Source of the DNA: Bacillota bacterium
GTDB taxonomy: Bacteria > Bacillota_E > Sulfobacillia > Sulfobacillales > Sulfobacillaceae
Assembly: GCA_021820165.1 (NCBI GenBank)
Contig: JAKADW010000157.1
Coordinates: 1 to 5,688, forward strand
Length of the DNA: 5,688 nt
Reading direction: 5' to 3'
The notes beneath the pieces were generated by a model. The model was not told the DNA's origin and ran no database searches. It worked only from the letters and a program-made list of their open reading frames with translations. Position numbers and translations under genes: made by a program. The number at the start of each line of letters is the position of its first letter. Position 1 is the first letter of the stretch. This document shows, piece after piece, positions 1-5,319 of the stretch.

Positions 1-83
1 TTCTTTCCCGATGATGAATTTATATGAGGAAGAACTCAGGTAAGTGGCGATCCTGTCCAAGAACCTGTTATCGGCTGGGGCGC

Positions 84-105
84 TCTCGCCCCCGTATCCC
101 GGCTA
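84..105 (-). repeat. Intergenic 22-bp motif, copy A
   Basis: This is one of four intergenic copies of a G-run motif; on the minus strand it contains ATACGGGGGCGAG, a 13-mer shared exactly with copy B at 942-963. It overlaps a perfect hairpin at 77-92 (GGGGCG, loop CTCT, CGCCCC). It lies about 150 bases upstream of the hypothetical gene that starts at 259. Function unknown; it could be a protein-binding site or a fragment of a dispersed repeat. Confidence 0.4.
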
Positions 106-214
106 TTGATACTGCGAAATATTGCACATTGTAACAACAGCCCACCTCCCGAACATTGCTTAGCGCCAGGTGTACGCCGAAAATGACGGCCTTAGGGGAC
201 GTCTCGGCGGGATT

Positions 215-226
215 TTGTGATATGCT
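215..226 (+). promoter_or_regulatory. Possible extended -10 promoter of the 259-873 gene
   Basis: TGATATGCT at 218-226 fits an extended -10 box (TGn followed by TATnnT). It lies about 30 bases ahead of the start codon at 259. No good -35 hexamer is seen at the normal distance, so this rests on the -10 alone. No other promoter-like sequence stands out in 1-258, which otherwise holds no recognisable gene. The first 43 bases could include the last codons of a plus-strand gene cut by the window edge, but two frames are equally possible. Confidence 0.3.
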
Positions 227-258
227 CTGAGTAAATTTGGCTACTAAGGATGAGCGGC

Positions 259-873
259 ATGAGATCCGGTGCGATGAACGACGACTACTGGGAGCCAGGG
301 TTTGGTCCACCGACACTGCAAATTCCATTTTGTCTCCGAGGAACAGAAGGACGAGCGGTGTTCTACTACACAGTCAATGAGGATCCCTTGTTCTGGGGCT
401 TCGATTTACTGGGTCTTCCCTTCAATATCGAGCTCGCTAAAGGCTTCCCCGTGTTCTTGGCTCGGACAGACCTCCCAATGGCCGGATACCGGGGGGTCGC
501 CGGATGGATGCAACTCCTCCAAATTTCGTCGCACGAAGGAGCGATTCGAGACATTGCGCTAGATATGGATGAGAAGCACTATCCCGTGAGCCTCTCGTTT
601 CGTCCGTCACTGTTCGACGCGCCCGGCCCGAACCCCCCTCGGGACCATGAAATTTGGGAAGCGGAAACCTACCTGGTAGCGTGTCCTGATGTCAGCCGAA
701 GTTCGCAACTCTTTGCGGTACTAGGGGTGGGATGGGGATACAATCTCGTCCACGGCGTGGTGTCCGCTCGACCTTTGCGTCAACTCTCCGAGTCTGACTG
801 GCAACACCGACTCCAGTTCCTCCGCCATCAGTGTCCAGGATGGACGTTCCGGAAATCCTTCGGTATCGGATAG
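259..873 (+). CDS. Hypothetical protein, about 204 aa, family not recognised
   Basis: The frame is open for about 205 codons and ends in TAG. I chose the ATG at 259 because AAGGA at 246-250 stands 8 bases before it, whereas an ATG at 250 would overlap this Shine-Dalgarno; an ATG at 274 is a third option. The product is soluble-looking, with no signal peptide or membrane segment, and rich in aromatic residues and proline. It has blocks that look like folded-domain strands: GFGPPTLQIPFCLRG near the N-terminus, then DLLGLPFNIELAKGFPVFLA and GYRGVAGWMQLL. The C-terminal part has FAVLGVGWGYN followed by a basic, tryptophan-containing tail. I see no catalytic or nucleotide-binding motif that I can name. 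It is the only plus-strand gene before 5320 and stands alone, convergent to the exporter gene. It is very probably a real protein from its composition and ribosome-binding site; its role is unknown. Confidence 0.72.
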   Translation: MRSGAMNDDYWEPGFGPPTLQIPFCLRGTEGRAVFYYTVNEDPLFWGFDLLGLPFNIELAKGFPVFLARTDLPMAGYRGVAGWMQLLQISSHEGAIRDIALDMDEKHYPVSLSFRPSLFDAPGPNPPRDHEIWEAETYLVACPDVSRSSQLFAVLGVGWGYNLVHGVVSARPLRQLSESDWQHRLQFLRHQCPGWTFRKSFGIG

Positions 874-1235
874 CTATGCCTCCAGAGGGGATGGGAATAT
901 GCGGTCATGGAGGTGCCACGTCAGGCTGAGGCTTACTGCACACTCGCCCCCGTATGTCCGCCATTCGCCATGGTAATATTTGTTCCGATCAAATAAAAAA
1001 CGGAGTGGGTAAGTTGTCCCGTCACCCCATCCCGTGACCAATCTATCCTTGCGGATATCATACCGGCTCGACATCAAAGGTCGGTCGCTAGCGAAGCGCT
1101 GCTGCACGCTCGTTCTCGCCGAGAGAAGGTCAATTCGGGGACTGAGTCCGTTCAATGACGTGCTCTCTTGACGACAAGCAGTGAATCGCAGCCCTCGACC
1201 GGCCAGCACTGTCCGGGGATAGGGAATAGAATCGT
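874..1235. other. Non-coding gap between convergent genes
   Basis: I see no convincing gene here. A minus-strand frame is open through this stretch, but it runs into the 3' end of the exporter gene in another frame, has no ribosome-binding site and has an unconvincing composition. The gap holds motif copy B (942-963), a GTCAC/GTGAC inverted repeat around 1021-1038, and an A-rich tract at 991-1000 that reads as T6ATTT on the minus strand. That tract could help end leftward transcription, but no stable stem lies directly before it. Confidence 0.5.
942..963 (-). repeat. Intergenic 22-bp motif, copy B
   Basis: Read on the minus strand this copy starts TGGCGGACATAC and continues into GGGGGCGAG. 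It matches copy C (4580-4601) at 19 of 22 positions and copy A at 17 of 22 by my hand alignment. It sits between the convergent 3' ends of the hypothetical gene (873) and the exporter gene (1256), so here it is not upstream of any gene. That argues against a simple promoter operator as the role of all copies. Confidence 0.42.
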
Positions 1236-1262
1236 GTCCTAGCAACATGTTGTCGCTAGGAC
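1236..1262 (-). terminator. Hairpin over the exporter stop codon, possible terminator
   Basis: GTCCTAGC at 1236-1243 and GCTAGGAC at 1255-1262 form a perfect 8-bp stem with an 11-base loop that itself contains the palindrome AACATGTT. The stem includes the TAG stop of the exporter gene (1256-1258). On the minus strand the following bases are ACGATTCTATT, only moderately T-rich, so it is not a classic intrinsic terminator. It may instead be an mRNA 3'-end stabilising hairpin. Confidence 0.4.
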
Positions 1263-2479
1263 GCAGCTGCCCTATGGAATTCACGAGACCCCGCCCGGCT
1301 GAGACACACCGCGGCCAAGACCGCTGCAGAGAGAACCATCGCCCCGGTGGCCCCGACCATCCACAGGCGGACCCCCACACGGCCCACTAACAGCCCACCG
1401 CCCGCCGTGGTCGCAATCGTGAGGGCGGCGAACAGCGCTCGCACGGACGCGGTGATCCGGCCCATGGCCTCGGGAGGCAACGCCCCTTGTGTGAATGTGC
1501 CAAAACCCGTGGCGGCGGCCGCTTGACAGACTCCGAGTGCCAGAAGACCGGCGGCGGCCCAGAGAAATCCGGGGGCCAGCGCATAGCCCAAATAGCCGAG
1601 GGCCGCGCCGACCGACCCGAGCCCGACGAGGAAACGCACGGGTACCCGCTCCGCTAGTAGCCACGTCGCCACAGCCCCGAGTGCGTACCCCACCCCCGCG
1701 ACGCTCACCAAGAGGCCGTAGCCACTACTGCCGAGGTGTAGCGCTCGCCGGGCAAACACCACTTCTTGGGCGTCCGCCGTGGCTCCAAACACCAAGGCGA
1801 AACGAAACAATAGCACCACACCGGCCACTGTCCCGCTACCGCGAAGAAAGTCTGCGACACCACGGAGGTCGCGCCACCATGCCCTCACACCGTGCTGGGC
1901 GGTCCCTGGCCGGTCACTCCGGGGTCCATTCAAGGACGGGATAAAGAAGAGACACCCCGCCGAGACCAAGAGCGCCGCCGCGACGGCACCGATAACCGTG
2001 TCGGGTCGCCCGGTCAGCAATAAGGCCCCGGCAATGGCCGGGCCCACGACGAGCGCCCCGTAATGTAAGGCGCCGTCGATCGCGTTGGCTCGGACGCGCA
2101 TCGGCGCGGGCACGAGCAGACGGAAATAGGGATTGAACGCGGCCCGAAACACACCGTCCACCACCGCAAACAGCCCGAACACACCATAAATGGCCCACAC
2201 GTTGGGCGTGATGAACAGCCCAAGCACTACGAATCCCCCCAGCGCATTGCTGGTCCATAAGGTACGTCGCTTGTCCCACCGATCGGTCCATCGCCCGACC
2301 AGCGTACCGGTCGCTAGCGTTGCCACCTGCGGCACAACCCATAACAGGGCCACCGCCGGTGCGGAATGCGTGCGCGTCAACATCAAGACGTTCACCGCCA
2401 CCAGGAGCATCGTTTCTCCCAGAGCGCCGGCTGCCGAGCCGGCCAAGACGACAGGCAGCGCCCACCGGTCAGACGTCAT
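1256..2479 (-). CDS. MFS-type efflux transporter, 12 predicted TM segments, 407 aa
   Basis: This is an integral-membrane major facilitator superfamily protein of the length (about 400 aa) usual for drug/proton antiporters and related exporters. Hydrophobic segments run along the whole chain, with a polar central loop at about residues 182-212 that splits it into two six-helix halves. The MFS motif A signature is visible after TM2: GTLVGRWTDRWDKRR at residues 58-72. FRFALVFGATADAQEVVFARR at about 225-245 and FGTFTQGALPPEAMGR at about 326-341 resemble loops of the EntS/DHA3-like group. The ATG overlaps the TGA of the upstream repressor gene by four bases (ATGA). No strong Shine-Dalgarno is seen, so translational coupling is likely. 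Being co-transcribed with an ArsR-type regulator suggests inducible export of a toxic small molecule. The substrate cannot be read from the sequence. Confidence 0.9.
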   Translation of the reverse strand: MTSDRWALPVVLAGSAAGALGETMLLVAVNVLMLTRTHSAPAVALLWVVPQVATLATGTLVGRWTDRWDKRRTLWTSNALGGFVVLGLFITPNVWAIYGVFGLFAVVDGVFRAAFNPYFRLLVPAPMRVRANAIDGALHYGALVVGPAIAGALLLTGRPDTVIGAVAAALLVSAGCLFFIPSLNGPRSDRPGTAQHGVRAWWRDLRGVADFLRGSGTVAGVVLLFRFALVFGATADAQEVVFARRALHLGSSGYGLLVSVAGVGYALGAVATWLLAERVPVRFLVGLGSVGAALGYLGYALAPGFLWAAAGLLALGVCQAAAATGFGTFTQGALPPEAMGRITASVRALFAALTIATTAGGGLLVGRVGVRLWMVGATGAMVLSAAVLAAVCLSRAGSREFHRAAAS

Positions 2480-2979
2480 GAGCCCGCGCCCAAGGGGGCA
2501 TCGTCCGTCCCGTTGTCACCATCGGCGGAGGCCACCCGCTCAAACCGCACCATCACCCGCCACGTTTGGGCCTGCTCCGGCTCCGCCGAACCGACCCGCT
2601 CCCAGACCCCCAAGAGGGCCTCGAAGGTCTCGAGCAACATGTCTACCTCCGCCGCTGTGCGTTCCAACCACGTTTCCACAGCCCGGGCATCACGCGGCTC
2701 ATCCGGTTGTTTGGGCCGACGAAAGCGGGCCGTGGCCGCGCGGTAATACCGCTCCAGGATGCCACCGTTCGGTTCCGTCCGCGTCACCTCCACGAGCCCG
2801 CCGGCGTTCAACTTTTGGATGTGGTAATGCACGTTCCCGCGCGTTTCGCCTAAATGATCGGCTACTTGCGCAGCGGTCAATTCGCCCGAGCTAAGGGCAT
2901 GCAAGATGCGAATCCGCAACGGGTGGGCGATCAACTGATATTGGCCCTCGGTCAGGGGGGGTCCCAAGTGCTTGGGCAT
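2476..2979 (-). CDS. ArsR-family winged-helix transcriptional regulator, 167 aa
   Basis: This is a cytoplasmic DNA-binding protein, likely the repressor of its own operon with the downstream exporter. A winged helix-turn-helix spans about residues 14-83: HPLRIRILHALSSGELTAAQ is followed by VADHLGETRGNVHYHIQKL (recognition helix) and a wing ending in GGILERYYRAA. The HP.R..IL..L opening and the NVHYHIQKL helix are typical of ArsR/HTH_20 proteins. The ELCVCDL-type metal site of classical ArsR/SmtB sensors is absent, so an organic ligand is more likely than a metal. The C-terminal half (about 95-135) is helical and may serve in dimerisation or ligand sensing; the last 30 residues are polar. The ATG at 2979 is chosen because AGAGGAG stands 8 bases before it. 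A TTG at 3000 would extend the frame by seven codons through this site and is less likely. Confidence 0.9.
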   Translation of the reverse strand: MPKHLGPPLTEGQYQLIAHPLRIRILHALSSGELTAAQVADHLGETRGNVHYHIQKLNAGGLVEVTRTEPNGGILERYYRAATARFRRPKQPDEPRDARAVETWLERTAAEVDMLLETFEALLGVWERVGSAEPEQAQTWRVMVRFERVASADGDNGTDDAPLGAGS

Positions 2980-2996
2980 CGTGTCGACTCCTCTTA

Positions 2997-3017
2997 TCAA
3001 TCTAATTTCTAGATCGA
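2997..3017 (-). promoter_or_regulatory. Inverted-repeat operator of the repressor/exporter operon
   Basis: On the plus strand, TCAATCTA (2997-3004) and TAGATCGA (3010-3017) form an inverted repeat with 7 of 8 bases matching across a 5-base spacer. It lies between the predicted -10 box (3018-3023) and the repressor's ribosome-binding site. This is where binding by a dimeric winged-helix repressor would block transcription. AT-rich dyads of this size are typical ArsR-family operators. That this regulator binds here is inferred from position. Confidence 0.55.
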
Positions 3018-3047
3018 ACTATAAAGCAAAACAACCGATCCCAGCAA
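3018..3047 (-). promoter_or_regulatory. Promoter of the repressor/exporter operon
   Basis: On the minus strand, TTGCTG (3042-3047) could serve as -35 and TATAGT (3018-3023, five of six matches to TATAAT) as -10, with an 18-base spacer. The transcription start would fall inside the inverted repeat at 2997-3017, consistent with autorepression. The -35 match is only moderate. Confidence 0.45.
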
Positions 3048-3278
3048 GATGTTTTTGGATGAAAACCCTCGCAAGCTTCGTGCAGATACGCCCCCATTAA
3101 CTCCGGAGACATGGCCCCCAAAACCGGGTCTATCAATCCGTTCGGGCAACAGGGGGTTTGCCCCTGATACGCACTGACTTGCGTCACGTGAACAAATAGC
3201 CGATGGTCGTCCCGACCAACCATTCAACCCAGGGCACCGAGAATACCTCACGCCAAGTCATCCCCGGATGGGATGTCG
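3048..3278. other. Intergenic stretch, possible protein relic on the minus strand
   Basis: No gene with a start and ribosome-binding site is evident. Two minus-strand segments in different frames look somewhat protein-like: one ending SVPWVEWLVGTTIGYLFT (about 3184-3280) and one with GAMSPELMGAYLHEACEGF (about 3060-3120). They could be remains of a frameshifted gene or simply chance open frames. A perfect CATCCC/GGGATG inverted repeat at 3259-3275 lies just past the acetyltransferase stop at 3279. It might act as a weak 3'-end hairpin, but no T-run follows it. Confidence 0.25.
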
Positions 3279-3797
3279 TTATGTGGCACGCCCCTGAGAC
3301 GCGTCGAGGTGACAGGTCATCACGAGATGGTTTTGGCCCTGTTCCCAGCCCTTCAATATGCGTTCCATCGCGAATCCCATTTTGAGGTATACCCCGATCG
3401 CTCGAAGATTCCGGCACGCCGTATCGATGGCGACATGAGTCAATCCCAGCCCGGCAAGCTCGCCCAGAAGCAGTCGGACCACCGCTTGGCCGATTCCCCG
3501 GCCCCACAAGGCCCGATCCCCGATGAGCAGGTCGAATCCACCCCACGGCATCGTATTCGGCAAGTGATATCCGCGAATGTCCGCATCCGTCAAGGGATAA
3601 AATTGGGCATACCCCACTGCCGTGCCATCATACACGATAATCCGGGGTCGGACGCGCGAACCGGCTTGGGTTCGCGGGCCGTACTTCGCCCGGATGTTCC
3701 GGACATCAGGATCCTCACGATAGAACTCGCGAACCGGGGGGCTGGCGAACCACTGCGCCAGGCGTTCCCAATCGTGCGCGTCCTCACCAAGCGCCCG
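3279..3797 (-). CDS. AAC(6')-I-like GNAT acetyltransferase lacking a normal start; possible pseudogene
   Basis: This is a GNAT-fold, acetyl-CoA-dependent N-acetyltransferase resembling aminoglycoside 6'-N-acetyltransferases of the AAC(6')-I type. Numbering from 3797, the matching features are YDGTAVGYAQFYP (56-68), GGFDLLIGD (86-94), the acetyl-CoA loop WGRGIG (98-103), and DTACRNLRAIGVYLKMGF (125-142). These parallel the GxDxLL, LGKGLG and NLRAIxxYxKxGF blocks of AAC(6')-Ib. The first standard start is a GTG at 3635, giving 118 aa and losing the first strand and helices. The same frame is open upstream for 54 more codons and encodes a plausible family N-terminus (RALGEDAHDWERLAQWF), up to the TGA at 3798-3800. 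No ATG, GTG or TTG lies in that stretch. An ATG at 3807-3809 precedes the TGA in frame (M-I-G-stop). The gene may be broken by a nonsense change or read through. The substrate is not established. Confidence 0.7.
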   Translation of the reverse strand, partial: RALGEDAHDWERLAQWFASPPVREFYREDPDVRNIRAKYGPRTQAGSRVRPRIIVYDGTAVGYAQFYPLTDADIRGYHLPNTMPWGGFDLLIGDRALWGRGIGQAVVRLLLGELAGLGLTHVAIDTACRNLRAIGVYLKMGFAMERILKGWEQGQNHLVMTCHLDASQGRAT

Positions 3798-4316
3798 TCA
3801 CCCGATCATCTGAGAACGGGCTACAGGCTCGTCAGGTGTGCTTGCTGATTCAATCGGCGGTCGCCAGACTAACGCTTCGGGCTCCGCCTGGAAACCCAAT
3901 CGGCGGTACCACCGCGCACTCGTATCACTGGGCCATAGTATGAGAAATTCTAAACGTTCATCAAACGCCCATTGCTGCACCCGTCTCATTAGCTGGGCAC
4001 CAATACCCCGCCCCCGATAGGGCGGATACGTGTACACGTCGGTCACGTAGGCCCAGCGCGCCTCCCAAGGATCTGGCCAGGGCACCTTCCGGATGGGGAT
4101 GACCCAGGCGGTCGAGATAACACGCTCCTGGTCTTTGGCGATCCAAACGATCGCCTCCCGGTTCTCAATGGCCTGGCGGACGAACGTCGACATCCGATCG
4201 AGGAAGTCACCGACGATGGGGGCACCGCCCGTTTCCTCGGCATAGTAATCTCGTCGTTGCACGGCCACGGCCCAAGCGTCATGGGCCTGGGCTTGTCGAA
4301 TGACTAAGGATTCCGT
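3798..4316 (-). CDS. GNAT-family N-acetyltransferase, about 172 aa, apparent ACG start
   Basis: This is a cytoplasmic acetyl-CoA-dependent N-acetyltransferase. Counting from the ACG at 4314-4316, the first strand and helix of a GNAT domain are LVIRQAQAHDAWAVAVQRRDYY (residues 4-19 and on). YVTDVYTYPPYRGRGIG, ending at residue 106, holds the acetyl-CoA pyrophosphate loop (R-G-R-G-I-G), and WPSDTSARWYRRLGF (128-142) is the usual C-terminal signature. GAGAGGAGGG ends 6 bases before the ACG, ideal spacing. The frame has no ATG, GTG or TTG between the TAG at 4332-4334 and the GTG at 4268. Starting at that GTG gives 156 aa, removes the first strand and lacks a ribosome-binding site. So the gene either uses a rare ACG start or has lost its ATG by one transition. 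It ends in TGA, with the second acetyltransferase directly in frame after it. Substrate unknown. Confidence 0.8.
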   Translation of the reverse strand, partial: TESLVIRQAQAHDAWAVAVQRRDYYAEETGGAPIVGDFLDRMSTFVRQAIENREAIVWIAKDQERVISTAWVIPIRKVPWPDPWEARWAYVTDVYTYPPYRGRGIGAQLMRRVQQWAFDERLEFLILWPSDTSARWYRRLGFQAEPEALVWRPPIESASTPDEPVARSQMIG

Positions 4317-4321
4317 CCCGA

Positions 4322-4331
4322 ACCCTCCTCT
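4322..4331 (-). promoter_or_regulatory. Strong Shine-Dalgarno site that points to the ACG start
   Basis: On the minus strand GAGAGGAGGG is an excellent match to the anti-Shine-Dalgarno sequence. About seven bases after AGGAGG comes ACG at 4316-4314, in frame with the GNAT domain. No ATG, GTG or TTG lies within the usual distance in any useful frame. The site therefore decides the original start of the acetyltransferase gene. Confidence 0.65.
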
Positions 4332-4334
4332 CTA

Positions 4335-4647
4335 TTTCCCGCTCTGCCGGGGGGCCGACCCCACAAAAGGGCTAGAGGGCGCGACGCTACAAATCTATCC
4401 ATGCCAGCTTACCAGGCGTTTATCTAGGATCCAGGTTACACCTCGCGAGCAAGAACGCTGGCGCCGAGGATAGCGATAGCCACCATTGGACCGAAAAGCG
4501 GTTGGCGCGAAATAATTCTCTTCGCGCTATCATTGCCCAACCCGAGCGTCCCGCACCTCAACGCAAATCCTCCCGGGACTCTCGCCCCCATATGTACGCC
4601 AGCGTGGCCTCGACTCGCGTGCGAGCAAGCGAGTAGCACCGTGAGGC
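4335..4647. other. Non-coding gap between two minus-strand genes
   Basis: I see no supported gene in this stretch. It contains a GC-rich dyad around 4349-4363 (GGGGCCGACCCC core), motif copy C (4580-4601), and a short palindrome CTCGCGTGCGAG at 4614-4625. A minus-strand open frame at 4436-4639 would encode a 67-residue peptide with a hydrophobic end, but it has no ribosome-binding site and spans motif copy C. I therefore regard it as chance. Confidence 0.5.
4580..4601 (-). repeat. Intergenic 22-bp motif, copy C
   Basis: On the minus strand it reads TGGCGTACATAT followed by GGGGGCGAGA. It is the best partner of copy B, with 19 of 22 positions the same. It lies about 50 bases downstream of the stop codon of the membrane-anchored protein gene, on the same strand. 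Together with the short CTCGCGTGCGAG palindrome at 4614-4625 it could form part of a 3'-end or repeat element. Confidence 0.42.
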
Positions 4648-5118
4648 TTATTTGGCCATCTCCGTGGCCACCCGGTTTAAGGCAGCGCGGAACGCCGATT
4701 CGGGAATCTGGCCGAACCCCTCATGACGAAACGGTGCCAGCGCCTGATGGAATGCGTTGAGCACCGCGCGTTGGTGTGCCGTAGCCGTACCGCCCACAAA
4801 ATCATATTCCGCCGCCTGCAGATAGTTGGTGAGTTCCGAGGCGCCGCCTGTCAGCCCCGACCCAATTCCCAGGAGATGCAACGGCGTCGCGGCGCTAAAC
4901 AAAAGTCCGGCGGCTTCCGATGCACTGGTATCGGCATTCGCTCGATGGTGCAACGCCAATTCGTGATTCGCTTGATTAATGATCGCATAGGACTCCATGA
5001 CATCGTACTGGCCGATTTGGCGGACGGCCGCTGACGGGCCCCAATGCCCGAGCCCAAACCCGCCGACCCCGGCGATGATCAGCCCCACGGTAATTGCAAT
5101 CCATTGAGTTTTCGTCAT
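4648..5118 (-). CDS. Membrane-anchored hypothetical protein, 156 aa
   Basis: The protein begins MTKTQW followed by a hydrophobic, glycine-rich segment (about residues 7-24) that serves as a single membrane anchor or uncleaved signal. The remaining 130 residues would lie outside the membrane. This part is alanine-rich and mostly helical: Q37YDVMESYAIINQANHELALHH is followed by SEAAGLLFSAATPLHLLG and, near the end, HQRAVLNAFHQALAPF and SAFRAALNRVATEMAK. There is no cysteine for lipid attachment or disulfides, and no motif that I recognise. AGGAGG stands 10 bases before the ATG at 5118. A TAGAAT -10-like box lies at 5150-5155 on the minus strand. The gene is divergent from ddl and separated by over 300 bases from the acetyltransferase pair, so it is probably its own transcription unit. 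It is a real gene by its composition and ribosome-binding site; function unknown. Confidence 0.75.
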   Translation of the reverse strand: MTKTQWIAITVGLIIAGVGGFGLGHWGPSAAVRQIGQYDVMESYAIINQANHELALHHRANADTSASEAAGLLFSAATPLHLLGIGSGLTGGASELTNYLQAAEYDFVGGTATAHQRAVLNAFHQALAPFRHEGFGQIPESAFRAALNRVATEMAK

Positions 5119-5207
5119 CTAAACGTCGCCTCCTGCAGAACGAGTCACGATTCTACAAACCATTCGATGAAGATTTCGCGATTTCACCTGCGGAATCCTT
5201 GTGGCAC

Positions 5208-5229
5208 TTTTGCCCCCAATAGTTCGCCA
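5208..5229 (-). repeat. Intergenic 22-bp motif, divergent copy D
   Basis: On the minus strand this copy reads TGGCGAAC, then TATT, then GGGGGCAAAA. It shares 16 of 22 positions with copy C, keeping the TGGCG end and the TGGGGGC core. It sits in the divergent promoter region, about 90 bases upstream of the membrane-anchored protein gene and 27 bases before the predicted ddl -35 box. Confidence 0.3.
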
Positions 5230-5255
5230 GGGGATCTCCGATGCGAACTCTACAT

Positions 5256-5285
5256 TTGGCAACCGAACGGATAGCGTCATACACT
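5256..5285 (+). promoter_or_regulatory. Sigma-70-type promoter of ddl
   Basis: TTGGCA (5256-5261, five of six matches to TTGACA) and TACACT (5280-5285, four of six matches to TATAAT) are separated by 18 bases. This places the transcription start near 5292, about 28 bases before the ddl ATG. It is the best promoter match in the divergent region. Confidence 0.5.
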
Positions 5286-5319
5286 AAATGTAAATGGTCC
5301 GGCGAGAGGTGGTTAACGA

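Noticed and set aside
1..43. End of an upstream plus-strand gene
   Set aside because: Two frames end in stops (25-27 and 41-43) and nothing in so few codons tells whether either is coding.
874..1380. 168-codon open frame on the minus strand
   Set aside because: It runs antiparallel-frame through the 3' end of the clearly real exporter gene, has no ribosome-binding site and no recognisable motif; treated as chance.
1495..2063. Plus-strand open frames opposite the exporter
   Set aside because: They are arginine- and proline-rich shadows of a GC-rich membrane-protein gene on the other strand.
3086..3107. Fifth possible copy of the G-run motif (CGCCCCCATTA)
   Set aside because: Only about half of the positions match and the TGGCG end is missing; the shared C-run alone is expected by chance in this DNA.
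4345..4372. GGGGCCGACCCC hairpin with an ACAAAAGGG tail as a terminator
   Set aside because: The plus strand has A's, not T's, after the stem, and on the minus strand the T's come before it, so neither direction fits an intrinsic terminator.
4442..4633. Direct repeat of GCGAGCAAG at about 4446 and 4621
   Set aside because: Nine bases with no extended similarity in the flanks and no sign of a mobile element between them.
4436..4639. 67-codon minus-strand frame with a hydrophobic C-terminal end
   Set aside because: No ribosome-binding site, unusual composition, and it spans repeat motif copy C, so it is probably non-coding.
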